From NCBI GenBank assembly GCA_004369045.1, contig ML213543.1, positions 1 through 33,089 of the forward strand: a DNA stretch of 33,089 bases. The letters run 5' to 3'. Position 1 is the first letter of the stretch, and each line of letters begins with the position of its first letter. The notes under the pieces are model-generated. The model was not told the DNA's origin. It saw only the letters and a list, made by a program, of their open reading frames with translations, and did no database searches. The translations under genes were made by a program, and so were the position numbers. The DNA is from Heliocybe sulcata (taxonomy: Eukaryota; Basidiomycota; Agaricomycetes; Gloeophyllales; Gloeophyllaceae). This document shows positions 1 to 10,445 of this stretch, one piece after another.

Positions 1-159
1 CCGGAGTTTCAATAAAGTGTTATCGAGACTACACTTTTAATTCCCACAGTTTCTCGGCATTATCGTGGGAGTATCTGCATTGTTCGGCGTCGACCCGGTA
101 AAGACTCTTCCTTCGTAAACTCAGGACTCGTAACCTGTGACCCTCCGTCTTGGCCGGAT
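1..159. other. window edge, no feature seen
   Basis: I see no gene or motif here. Similarity to the 6.2-8.0 kb repeat only starts at about position 160. Confidence 0.3.
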
Positions 160-1990
160 TAATTCTCTTGCTGTACTCAGTGCCTACGCTATGGCGCCAT
201 GCTGTCTGGTACTTGTCAAGGAAGTCGGAAGAGTTGCTGTTTGTTTTCAAAGTCATATCTTTGGTCCCCACGACGTTGTCTCACTCCGATCTGCTCGATG
301 GCCTATACGCACTGCTGCTTCAGTACAGATCACGTATTGGATTAAACGTTCTTTGGAACCATATGCATGGCTTTTCTCGACTGGACGATGCAAGTGCCCC
401 TCTCCTTTGTGGCCAGGTCTCGTTGAAGGAGGAGGATGAAATCTGTGGAAGTGAAGACATAGGACTTATGGTATACGATAAATTTTCAGTCGTCCTTCTA
501 TGGTGCGTTTCAGCCAAATCTCGCTGGTCGTTTGCTTACAGCGTTTCACGCACTACATCAACATCGTATGTCTGACGTATATCAAGTTGGTAGCGTTTGC
601 TGCACGAAACTCGACGCCCGCATCTGCGTGCCAGCAATATCTGGAACTGTCTCAGACCCCTTGACGCTAGTTCAGTTTGTTATCCAACTTCTCCCAGTCT
701 ATCCTCGCTCTCCCTATGCGACCTTCCTGAGCTCATCTACATGCTCCTATCTGCTAGTGACTCCTGTCCCCCGCCTTCTCTATTCTCAACATGTCTGTGC
801 CTCCGCCAGTCTTGTGAATTCTTGGCCGGTAGACTCGGTGGATAAAGCCCCAGATGCATTCTACGGCTGCCTGGTCCTCGGGATTGACTGTCCGATGTTT
901 CCGCTTCCGCATTTTTATTTACCTCTAGTGCCGCGAGCGACCTATGAAAGTGGACTTTCGTCGCACGAGTGTTTGCTCGCTTTTTTCACTTACCTACTCG
1001 AAGCCCGTGTCTCTGTTCAGTTCAGCCATCACTGAGCTGTCTGTCTCTCCCGGCGAGATATCCTGTTATCCGTCACCTATTTATTTGAGACGCTGTCCCC
1101 TAAACAACATCAGGTACGAATCCACGGTGTATTCGGGCAATGGCCTCAATATCCGTCGTAGGCTTGGAGCCTTGGTTGTGGTTCCTCGGTATTCCCGATG
1201 CAACCATTCAGGCGGCGCTGTCCTGAGGGTTGATAATGACTCTGGCTTGACAGTCGTAGCTGGACCGTGTTGGGCTCGGCTGCAAACCAATCGCGCGAGC
1301 TCCTTGTATCCGGTCAGGCTTGACTCTTCGAACCACACGCTATCGCAAAGCGCTACCCGCACAACTCGTGTCTGCTGCTGTGAAATGCCCAGATGTTCAC
1401 CACGGCCGTCTGCGAGCCTCGTGTGGGAGCAGCGGCATTAGGCAGGACAACCCGCTTCAAGTTCTCCTGACGCGTTCCTTCACCCATGCGTCTCTTTTGG
1501 TTTTTCTGATCCAATATACGCAACTAAGTCATTGCTCCTAAAGCCTTGAGTACTCTTTTCGTACTTCAGCAGTTGAACTCTCTACAGTCGACGTTCCAAC
1601 GCTGGTTCCGATTCCACACAATCAGCTGAGCGTGCGGGCTCAGAACCGCCCTTTCTGCTCCATCGGAATGGACCGACATTGTGGACCGATTTTCTTCCAG
1701 CTCGGAAGCATCTGCTCTTTCAGCATCTTAATCTCGGCCGTTATCATCAGGAGGAAGGTGTTGGAATAAGGCATACACGATCAATAGTGGGTGGGTGCCT
1801 AGTTAGGCGCCGGCCCGAGTATGTCCTCCATCAGTGTGTTCCTTCAATACTTTGACTGGAGTCAGAATGCGATTGACTGCTCATGGAATGCGCTATTGTA
1901 GGCTTGTCCGGTGGGCACTTATCCTCGTCCCGATACATAGGTCGCAAACTCTGTACTTGTCACCAGTACCCGGTGGCCACTGACCTCATC
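160..1990 (+). repeat. 1.8-kb segmental repeat, copy 1 (downstream flank of gene A)
   Basis: This stretch aligns almost colinearly with 6293-8026. From about 780 to 1320 the two copies are roughly 95% identical by eye, including long identical runs around 800-960. Copy 1 has about 50 extra bases near 610-660. No long ORF is convincing on either strand; the short ORFs are simply carried along by the DNA similarity. It lies on the 3' side of family gene A, as copy 2 lies on the 3' side of gene B. It contains an imperfect hairpin near 1805-1825 (TGCCTA-GT-TAGGCG core). It could be a non-autonomous element or an old segmental duplication; I see no terminal repeats that would decide. Confidence 0.85.
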
Positions 1991-2256
1991 TAGAGGCGAT
2001 ATAGAAGGCGAAGATGAAAAGCTAATAGCAAATCGGATGGCGTGTTAGCGGTGCGTACAACATTTTGACAAGCGCAACTCCGATGAACCATCAAGAAACT
2101 CCTAATTGAACGGTCTGCCGAGTGGTGATGGGCGCTACGCGGAAGGGCGAATACACATCTCGTCCACCTGGCCCTTTACCTCATCCTTGCTCCACCAGAC
2201 TTGACACCCATCGAGTGATAGTGGCCAAAATCGCCTCTGCCGAGCGACAGAATTAG

Positions 2257-2500
2257 CCTAGTCTTTCGAGAATAAACGGGGTATAGAGACTGTCACTCGG
2301 CGAATGGGAAAGATCACAACTTAGTGCCCGTAGTTCCGCAGCGACGCGCCGGACGGGTAAGTAGTCACGAAATCCCGCTTGCTCGTCTTTCAAGTACGCT
2401 AACAGGACTTCCAGAGCATTCTCGGACGAACTAGACCTGACATGAAGTCGATAATGTATTCCTGAGAATCATTGTGCTGAAGCGCTCTTTCGTAATGTAT
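2257..2500 (-). pseudogene. decayed remnant of a second unknown gene (inverted relative to the copy near gene B)
   Basis: Read on the minus strand, this segment is similar to plus-strand 8035-8150. Both encode LLAYLKDEQAGF (here the complement of 2371-2406), preceded by an S/E-rich stretch and by a D-S-Q-E-Y-I-I-D-F-like stretch (complement of 2443-2469). In this copy the two blocks are one base out of frame, between about 2425 and 2445. The 8.1-kb copy has its own one-base loss at a different place. Independent frameshifts around a shared protein-like core suggest an ancestral coding exon. I do not recognise the family. The surrounding 1991-2256 and 2501-2793 show no further convincing exon. 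Confidence 0.45.
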
Positions 2501-2793
2501 GATCTGGTGTGTGTCGTTGATCTATATGTATTTCCTGGAGTTCCTGTCTATTACATGTACAATAGGCCATCATGGAAGAAGCAGTACATGCGATTGCACT
2601 AAATACAAGCCATAGTTACGAGAAAACTGAGTACGTGCTGTGTCTACGTCGAGCTCTGATCTAAATTGACCTATGCGACTGGGAGACGAGATGCAAAATG
2701 AATGATAGCGGAGCACTTGGTCTGGGGATCCACCGCGGACACCGCCAGTGCTCGCAGCGTGTACATTGATTCTGTACGCTATCTAGTCCAAGA

Positions 2794-3969
2794 TTATATA
2801 GCCCTGTACCGGTTACCATACTCCGTGCCGCATGGAATAATATATTGCTGCAGGAATCGAGAGTGAGCAAAGTATCAGAACCACAGTCACTGCCTCATGC
2901 GTACGATGTGTTCCATAAACTCTCGCATCTCAAATTGCATCCTCTTGTCATTGATGTCACCGTCCACCCACTCATACCATTTCTGTACTTCCAATTTCAA
3001 GGCACATTCGAGAGGGTTGGGATCTGGCGCAAGTCGATATAGCCTTGAGCCGACGACCTGATTCGCTTGCTCCACGGCTTCAAGGTCAGATCTTGTGTGG
3101 ATGCGAAGGCATTGGAGTCCGAGACTCCACACCCAGAAATAGTGTACTAGCGAAGACGCCATGTCTTCGGAGGAGCCTCTTTAGTATTCGGACACATTCC
3201 AGTGAGTCAGCACGCAGGTGATACACAAAATGGGGGTGCGTACATGATGACAGCCGGTACTTCCTTGGCATCACAAGTTGTAATACACATCAGGTCCTCC
3301 TTGAATGTCAAAACCTCCTGCAATGGTCGCAATGTGGAAGGTTTGATACCGTGCCGGGACCCTTCTTGGCAAATGCGCGATAACACGTCGTGGAAGAGTG
3401 GGACGAACGCACAGAGACGGGAGAACTTTAGAAGGATTAGAAGGTAATAGGCGGCGGTAAGACGGACTGATATGTGATAGCGCCTGTCACTACGTGGTAC
3501 ATGCCTTGTAAGTCCGAATCAGCAGGAGTGATCAGCAGCAGACTCACATCACGAACTGCACCAGCCTCGAGATATCGCGGTTGTGATAAAGATTACGATA
3601 TACACCTAGCCTTATGGGAGGGAAAATATACGCGAGATCCTTAATCCACCAGCTGAGGCGTTTAGTACGCCTGTATCTACTGTCCAAAGGATCGTTGCGC
3701 CGCATAAGCCTAGTGAAAATTGCATCGGGTCCATTGCCCAAGAGATCGGAGCAGAAGCTGAGGAACATCTCCACTGAAGCAGCCATACGCTTGACGAGCT
3801 TTCCAAATGTCCTTCCAGGGCCGACGGCGTCGTCGATGGAGTCGTCGTCGGCGTCCGAGTCGGCGTACTCGTACTCGACACCCTGGATGGTGATTTGGCC
3901 GCCCGAGCCGAGCCATTCGACGGCGGCACCACGGAGCTCGAGAATGGAGTTGTCGTCGGTGGGAGGCAT
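2794..3969 (-). CDS. unknown family protein, copy A (4 exons, truncated C-terminus)
   Basis: Four exons are inferred by comparison with copies B and C: 3969-3548, 3489-3244, 3178-2905 and 2847-2794, giving 331 aa. Introns are 58, 65 and 57 nt, with GTGAGT, GTACGC and GTACGC donors. The ATG at 3969 is chosen because it aligns with the starts of B and C; the open frame runs upstream only through a GTG. The N-terminus (about residues 1-60) is conserved: an ELRGAA-x-EWLG-SGG segment, then an acidic ADSDADDDSIDDAVGPG run. A KLVKR/EMFLSFCSDLLGNGPDA segment follows. Exon 2 is hydrophobic and helical (YYLLILL). Exon 4 has lost about 40 bases relative to B, so it ends at TAA after YRAI and misses the cysteine-rich tail. 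No known domain is recognised and function is unknown. The copy may still be expressed in shortened form. Confidence 0.7.
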
Positions 3970-4008
3970 GGCAGGGTGGGGATGCACTTTTGCGAGGTCC
4001 GAGCTTGT

Positions 4009-4063
4009 CTTTATAGCAGACTAAACATTAGCATCTAATCTTATCAACCATGTCAGCCAATCA
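4009..4063 (-). promoter_or_regulatory. TATA box and CCAAT box of gene A
   Basis: TATAAAG lies at 4015-4009 on the minus strand, 40 bp upstream of the ATG. TGATTGGCT, an inverted CCAAT box, lies at 4063-4055. The same 9-mer lies upstream of gene C (23509-23517) and between genes B and D (10096-10104). Confidence 0.6.
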
Positions 4064-4424
4064 TGATGCAGTACCAGATCACATCTGTTCGAGGGGTTCT
4101 TTGGAATCGTGATGCTGCACCGTCTTGCCGGACAGCGTTTCGTTCACTGTTCTGTCCTGATACTGCCCTCCGTAGCCGTTGCTTAATGTTTACTTCCCCT
4201 TTTCTGCAACTCTCTGCCTCGACTGCTTTTCCCTTGCTGGCGACTGGCCGTCTACGGAGACTTTCTGTCCGAAACTGCTACCCCAGTCCTGGTTCTGCTT
4301 CAGCCCCAATTGCTGTCAGGATGGAGCCGACGCAGGAGGTTGCTTTCAGCATCGCGCACATTCATGCATCATGATCCGAAATATCGCATCTTTGATGCTG
4401 TCAGATCGGCATTCCCTTATTCTC
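4064..4424. other. no gene seen
   Basis: This is upstream sequence of gene A. Short overlapping ORFs exist on the plus strand but none has support. No repeat or RNA gene is seen. Confidence 0.3.
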
Positions 4425-5036
4425 TTACATGGGTGCTAAGCCTTTGAGGTATGTCCACAGTAACGGTTCGCGTCCTATATTCTCGTATACCTTGACATTA
4501 GCGGTGCTAGGAGTATCAAACGGAGTGCGCACTCCGCCTTTGAGATACATCGCCTCTGGACGCCTCCTCCGCGATCTCGGGTCGGACTTGAACTGTACGA
4601 GCACTTTGTCCGCGACGATCGGCACTGCAGCCTCTCCTACCATGCTCTCATACTTGACAGTGCCATCCGCCTCCATTATAGCTGTGCGCGACATTTGCAT
4701 CACATGATCCATTGGCCTTCCCCTCCCATGAGTCCCATTTGCCAGGGTGGACACGGACGGAAATGCCGGTCGGAAAACTGAACTCGGAATCCTGTTGACG
4801 GAGAAGGTCCATCCATTTTTCTCTGTCTTACTACTGCTGTGTTGCCAATATGCCGTATGGGTTTGCCCGATCATCGATCTGCTACATCCCCGGGCTGTGC
4901 CGACTGTACTGCAGGCTTCCGCAAGGTGTGCTCCTGGCCTCCGGAGGTTCACAGCGCGCACCGTATCCTCTACCCGTCCTCGACGCCGTCTCGGATCTTC
5001 CTGGCACGAGATGGAGGAGCTCTTAAGGCTTACCAT
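4425..5036 (-). CDS. possible unknown protein or C-terminal exon
   Basis: An uninterrupted minus-strand frame of 203 codons runs from the ATG at 5036. The last 80 or so residues look protein-like: a segment with VADKVLVQFKSDPRSRRRRP, then GGVRTPF and a short YLKGLAPM end. The first half is less convincing. Between about 4810 and 4670 a second minus-strand frame is also open and protein-like (it includes VRVHPGKWDSWEGKANGS), so a frame change through an intron or an indel is possible. I do not recognise a family. A 195-codon plus-strand frame overlaps (4747-5334) and is considered less likely. It lies between the A and B units and has no counterpart elsewhere in the window. It may be a gene fragment. 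Confidence 0.3.
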   Translation of the reverse strand: MVSLKSSSISCQEDPRRRRGRVEDTVRAVNLRRPGAHLAEACSTVGTARGCSRSMIGQTHTAYWQHSSSKTEKNGWTFSVNRIPSSVFRPAFPSVSTLANGTHGRGRPMDHVMQMSRTAIMEADGTVKYESMVGEAAVPIVADKVLVQFKSDPRSRRRRPEAMYLKGGVRTPFDTPSTANVKVYENIGREPLLWTYLKGLAPM

Positions 5037-5087
5037 TCTGGCCCTATACTCCAGCCGTATGCCCCCATTCCTCGGGTACAATCATTG

Positions 5088-5130
5088 GCATCTCATCTTC
5101 TCGTCTCGTCTCGTCTCATCTCACTCATCC
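5088..5130. repeat. TCTCG/TCTCA short tandem repeat
   Basis: A short imperfect run of TCTCGTCTCG and TCTCATCTCA units. It is a low-complexity tract with no gene. Confidence 0.5.
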
Positions 5131-6229
5131 ATGCCGCCCTATTGGGTCATATGCGCTGACACTGCTCAAAATGCCGACTCTGATACGTCCTCGTGGTCCT
5201 TACATTGTTCAATTGATCGTTCTTTGATTCAGTTCAACGTAATACTTAATAGCCTCGTCAACTGCGCTTGGTACTTGGAAATAACGCGAGCATGGATCTG
5301 TCATACAGCCCCTCGTGCACGTCTGCGTATTTGAGTCATCCCGTATCCTCGTTCGTCAGCTCTCACCGCTCACAGCTCCGAATAGCTACCTCGTCCGATC
5401 GGGTACTTCCACTCCGCCTCATCCCAGCCTAACTGCTTTTGGGGACAGACCAGAGCGTGGCAATGTCAAGAGTCCTCGCGCGATGCATGACCCGTCTGAA
5501 TAAGCACATACGGGGGCGCTGCCTAGATGGATACGGTATCTCCTTACCGCGTCCACGAGAGAATGTCCAACGTCCAGAAATGGATGGACTGTACTCGACT
5601 CGTTCTACTGAGCGCCTTCCTCCCTTGATGCGTCGGTACCTCATCTCCTCAGATCGAAACTATCCTCGTACGATAACTACTCTTCAAGACAGGACACCCT
5701 CACCTTTCGAATCCTTGTCTCGTTCTCTTCCTCGTACGCCCCGTATCTGACTCCATCCATCAATCCGGAGTCGGATGTTGAGCTCTCGATAGCTGGACTT
5801 GACAGCGTCTCGCACCTGGGCCTACTTGCCGACGGTCGCGCCAGACCAGAATCTATTTAAGTGATCAATCATTCTGTCTATTGTCGTGGTACAAGAGGAT
5901 GTCGTGGTATCGTGTCCTTCATCATTCTCTTTTGCTGATCCAGACTGTACTCGGGCGTAGACGTCGGACTCCGATACGCTCACCTCCACGACGCCGCTCG
6001 AGGAATAACTGAATTCCTCGAAGCGCTCACAGTATCTGCAGACCTCATCAATTCTCAAACCTCTAGGCGCTCTTCCTGTCTGAGGCGCGAGTCAGATCAT
6101 GGCTGTCGTACTGCAAAGAGGCTTTCGACGACGAGCCTATGATAGTCAGACGTAGGCTTCTGGTAGAGTATGGATCTTGGAGCCACCTTTGTGTGGCGTA
6201 CGTCTATAGGAGCGCATCGCGACTGAGTA
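5131..6229. other. no gene seen
   Basis: Pyrimidine-rich sequence with several short overlapping ORFs in both directions, none with domain-like or splice support. No similarity to the A/B repeat units starts before about 6230. Confidence 0.3.
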
Positions 6230-8026
6230 TTGCACGGACAAGCCGTCCATCCAATCACAAACCCGGCGCAAATTTCCGAGAGCGGGCGTTTCTTTTTCTC
6301 TTCCTGCTTCGCAGCTACCGTACTCAGTTCCTACGCCACGGGACCACGCTGTCTGGTACTATCAAGGAACTGGGAAGAGCTGCTATCCGTCCTCAATTCG
6401 CATCCTTGGTCTCTGCGACGTTGTTTCACTCCATAGGCCGGAACCGTCGATCTGCTGGATGCCCTATACGCACTGCTACTTCACTACAGACCATGACCGC
6501 TGGAATTTGTGGCCAGGTCGCGTTGAAGGTGAACCATGCGCTCCTTCCAGCGCGAGTGAACGGCGATGGGACGAGGATGAATTCTGTGGAAGTGGAGACA
6601 CAGGACTTATGGTATACGATAAGTTTTCCAGCCGTCCTTCTATGGTGCGTTTCAGCGAAATCTCGCTGGTCGTTTGCTTACAGCGTTTCACGTAGTACAT
6701 TAACATCGTATGTCTTACGTATATCAAATTGGTAGCGTTTGCTGCGCGATCGACTAGTTCAATTCGTTATCCGACTTCTCCAAGTCTATCCTCGCTCTCC
6801 CTATGCGTCTTTCCTGAGCTCATCTACATTGTCGTATCTGCTAGCGACTCCTGTCCCCCGCCTTCTTCTATCCTCAACATGTCTGTGCCTCCGCCAGTCT
6901 TGTGAATTCTTGGCCGGTAGACTCGGTGGATAAAGCCCCAGATGCATTCTACGGCTGCCTGGTCCTCTGGATTGACTGTCCGATGTTTCCGCTTCCGCAT
7001 TTTTATTTACCTCTAGTGCCGCGAGCGACCTATGAAAGTGGACTTTCGTCGCACGAGTGTTTGCTCGCTGTTCTCGCTTACCTACTCGAAGCCCGTGCCT
7101 TTGTTCAGTTCAGCCATCAGTGAGCTGTCTGTCTCTCCCGGCGAGGTCTCCTGTTATTCGTCATCTATTTATTTGAGACGGTGTCCCCTAAACAACATCA
7201 GGTACGAATCGACGGTGTACTCGGGCAACGGCCTCGATATCCGTCGTAGGCTTGGAGCCTTGGTTGTGGTTCTCCGGTATTCCGGATGCAACCATTCAGG
7301 CGGCGCTGTCCTGACGGTTTGACAATGACTCTGGCTTGAGAGTCGTAGCTGGACCGTGTCGGGCTCGGGTGCGCGAGCTCCTCGTATCCGGTCAGGCTTG
7401 AGTCTTCAACGAACCACATGCTATCGTAAAGCGCTACCCGCGCTGTGCAGGGCCTGGATCTTCACCGCAGCCAGTCACGAGTCTCGTGTCGGAGCAACGG
7501 CATTAGGGAGGACAACCCGCTTCACGTTCTCCTGACGCGTTCCTTCACCCGTATAAGCAGCTAAGTCATTGCTCCTAAAACATTGAGTACTCTTTTGGTA
7601 CTTCAACAGTCGAACTCTCTACAGCCGACGTTCCAACGCTCGTTCCGATTCCACACAATCAGCTGAGCGTGCGGGCTCAGAACCGCCCTTGCTGCTCCGT
7701 CGGAATAGACCGACATTGTGGACCGATTTTCTTCCGGCTCGGAAGCATCTGCTCTTTCAGCACTTTAATCTCAGCGGTTACCGTTAGCAGGAAGGTGTCG
7801 GAAGAAGGCATACACGGTCGATAGTGGGCGGGCGCCTAGTTAGGCGCTCGCCCGAGTGTGTCTTCCATCGGTGCGTTTATTCGGTACTTTGATTGGAGTC
7901 AGAGTGCGCTCGACTGCTCATGGAATGCGCAATCGTAGGTTTGTACGGTGGGCACTTGTCCTCTTCCTGGTACAGAGGTCGCAAACTCTGGACTCGTCAC
8001 CAGTATTCGGTGGCCACTGAACGCAT
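6230..8026 (+). repeat. 1.8-kb segmental repeat, copy 2 (downstream flank of gene B)
   Basis: Positions 6293-8026 match 160-1990. The first part, from about 6240 (CGTCCATCCAATCA), also matches copy 3 at 26113. It ends where both copies share GTCACCAGTA-x-x-CGGTGGCCACTGA (about 1960-1985 and 7996-8021). A hairpin with a perfect GCGCCTA/TAGGCGC inner stem and a GGGCG/CGCCC outer stem lies at 7826-7853. No protein-coding gene is supported. The repeat stands in the same relation to gene B as copy 1 does to gene A, so repeat plus gene was probably duplicated as one unit. Confidence 0.85.
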
Positions 8027-8029
8027 GGT

Positions 8030-8363
8030 CAGAACATGGATTCTCGGGAATACGTTATCGATTTAATTGTCGGGTCTGGTTCGTCCGACATGCTCTGGCA
8101 TTCTTGTTAGCGTACTTGAAAGACGAGCAAGCCGGATTTTGTGATTCTGATCGCCAGGCGGTAAGTTACGCTCCTCCGGTGTACCGTGTGGAGGTGTTTG
8201 CATCCTTCCATTTGCTAGTCTCCCATTTTCAGGAGACTACGTGAATTTCTCTCTTCGATGGGATCGATTTTGTGCAGTGTCGATTGCATGGTATGAACAA
8301 GGACGGCGATATCGACTGGACGTGCATTCGGCTCACGGGGTACCTACGATTCGCACTCAATGA
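8030..8363 (+). pseudogene. decayed remnant of a second unknown gene
   Basis: The plus strand encodes a D-S-R-E-Y-V-I-D-L-I-V-like segment from 8039 and LLAYLKDEQAGF at about 8105-8140, separated by a one-base deletion relative to the inverted copy at 2257-2500. A GTAAGT donor follows at about 8161 and possible acceptors lie near 8219 and 8232. Behind them, a protein-like frame containing VNFSLRWDRF and EQGRRYRLDVHSAHG runs to a TGA at 8361-8363; a second frame is also open for part of the way. The exon joins are not resolved. Family and function are unknown. Confidence 0.4.
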
Positions 8364-8650
8364 AGGGTATGGCAAGGAGTTTTGTGGCGATCAGCTCGAG
8401 TTACCTTTGTCGAATGCTGTATGCGACGCTAATTCCACCTACGCATTGCCGCCAGCTACTTGCCTTCCCCTTGTATGCTGCGAGCGGCAAGGTGTCGTCG
8501 GTCCTGATGTTGTTCCTCTCCATGTTATATACAAAATATGATTGTAGAAGGCGTGCATGCCACTTGACGAAATACGATGTATAACTACCAGAGGGAGACC
8601 GGGTACCTGCTGCCTCCACCTCGAACTCCGATCTGAATTGACCTAAGAAA

Positions 8651-9966
8651 CTATGAGAAGAGACGAGGAATTACTGAGCGCGGAGGACCTTGCTCGTGGA
8701 CGCACTGCGGGCACCATGGGAAAATGCAGCCTGGACATTGATTGTGCATGCTGTCTAGTCCAAGGATATCTTCTTGCCAATAATGGGATCCAACATCGTA
8801 GCAAGCTCTGGCCGTGTACCGGCTACCATACTCCGTGCCACATGGAATGGTATATTGCTACAAAAATCGGGAGTGAGTAAAGAAGAAGAAGCACGGTTAT
8901 ACTCTCATGCGTACCATGCGCTCGATGAACTCTTGCATCTCGATTTGTCCCCTCTTTTCAGTAAGCCAACCTGCAAAATAGTCATACAATTGCTCTCCTC
9001 TCGGTGCCGAGGCAGGTCCGAGCTGGCTGGGATCTGGCGGAAGTCGATATGACCTTGAGCAAATGGCCTGAGTCGCTTGTTCCGCAGCTTCAAGGTCGGA
9101 CCTTGTGCGGATCTCGTAATAACTGTCCCGTAGTCCATACACCCAGTGTTGGTGTACTAGCAAAGATGTCATGTTCTCCGACGAGCGTCTAGCAACGAGA
9201 CACATTCCAATGAGAGTCAGCGCAGCGGTATACGCAAAGTGCGGGTGCGTACATGATGGCAGCTGGTATTTCCTTTAGCTTACAGCTCCCGATACGTGTC
9301 AGGTCCTCCTTGGATGACACTGCTTCTTGTAGCGGTTGCAAGATCATCGAGGCAATGCCGTTTCGGGACCCTTCCTGGCAAAGCCGCAATAGGGGGTCGT
9401 GGATGAGCGGGAGGATAGTACAGAGCCTGTGCGATACGGTCCACTGCAGGAGGAGGAGAAGGTAATAAGCAGCAGTAAGACGGACTGATAGGTTGTATCG
9501 CCTGTCACTACATGGTGTACGTCTCGGTATACATTATGGAAAGTGATCAGGAGCAGACTTACATCACAAACTGCACCAGCCTTCCAATCCCGTCCTTGGA
9601 TAAAGGCCATATGTGCTGCGGATTGAGCTTAGACTCGTGAATCCACCAGCTGAGGCGCTTGGTCCGTTTGTAATGCCAGAGAGAAGGGTATTCGCGACGC
9701 ATAACTCTAGTGAAAGTAGCATCGGGGCCATTTCCCAAGAGATCCGAGCAGATACTGAGGAACATCTCCAGTGGAGCTGACACACGCTTCACGAGCTTCC
9801 CAAATGTTTTTCCAGGGCCGACGGCGTCGTTGATAGAGTCGTCGTCCGCCTCAGAGTCTGCGTACTCATACTCGACGCCCTGGATGGTGATTCGACCTCC
9901 AGGACCGAGCCATTCGAAGGCAGGACCGCGGAGCTCGACGAGGGAGAGGTCGTCTGCAGATGCCAT
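8651..9966 (-). CDS. unknown family protein, copy B (4 exons, complete)
   Basis: Exons are 9966-9563, 9507-9253, 9188-8915 and 8857-8651, giving 379 aa. Introns are 55, 64 and 57 nt, with phases identical to copies A and C. The ATG (CCATGG on the plus strand) is aligned with the starts of C and D. The N-terminus has ELRGPAFEWLGPGG, then the acidic ADSEADDDSINDAVGPG run, then KLVKR and EMFLSICSDLLGNGPDA. Exon 2 begins DRRYNLSVRL and has a hydrophobic YYLLLLLQW helix. Exon 3 contains SDLEAAEQATQ. Exon 4 ends in NQCPGCIFPWCPQC, a CxxC-x4-CxxC pattern that could bind a metal. No signal peptide or convincing membrane span is seen, and no known domain is recognised. It is divergently arranged with copy D across a short shared promoter. 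It is the most complete member in the window. Confidence 0.75.
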
Positions 9967-9998
9967 GGGTAAGACTATGAATTACAAAGAGGGGTCAT

Positions 9999-10185
9999 CC
10001 TTATACATGAAAAGCTGAGTGAATGTACAGCACTTGCAACGACGCGTCGGAAGGCTCTGCAGCATCAGTAATGCAGGTCATTGCTGTGCTTCATCTGATT
10101 GGCTCCATATTGAGATCAGATCGAACTTTATGCATTTATGCTTTGTGCTTGGCGTCGACGACAACTCTTTGTCTGCAGGCATATA
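9999..10185. promoter_or_regulatory. shared B/D promoter region with CCAAT box and TATA boxes
   Basis: The TATA box of B is TATAAGG at 10005-9999 on the minus strand. TGATTGGCT (inverted CCAAT) lies at 10096-10104. The left part of D's TATA box, GGCATATA, ends at 10185, where a Tc1-type element is inserted; the right part, TATAAGAG, resumes at 11740. Without the element, the starts of B and D would be about 260 bp apart, so this was probably a bidirectional promoter. Confidence 0.55.
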
Positions 10186-10213
10186 CACTGGCCTCAAAAA
10201 GTATCCGGACAAG
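10186..10213 (+). repeat. left terminal inverted repeat of the Tc1-type element
   Basis: 28 bp, the perfect reverse complement of 11712-11739. A TCCGG pentamer follows just inside. Confidence 0.95.
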
Positions 10214-10445
10214 TCCGGTTTTCATACATTCTCGGAAATGTAGCAGGGTAACTACTGGAGATTTTCTGTGTCATACAATATTATAACAAGCTAATCATAC
10301 ATGCAAAAGTATACTGTACAAGTTGAAGAACTGAATATTACAGTATAAAAACAGGACTTTTCTTGTGGAGGATAACCTCAAGATCTGCATGTCAGTAAAT
10401 TTGGCATTATTCTCGGGCAAGCAGGAACACAGGGACTCACCCATT

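Noticed and set aside
944-1441. 165-codon plus-strand frame, similar to a frame at 7032-7322
   Set aside because: The similarity follows from the about 95% DNA identity of the repeat; the two frames have different ends and no domain, start context or splice support.
5822-6058. 78-codon minus-strand frame with an acidic segment
   Set aside because: Short, no homologous copy in the window and no splice partners; not distinguishable from chance.
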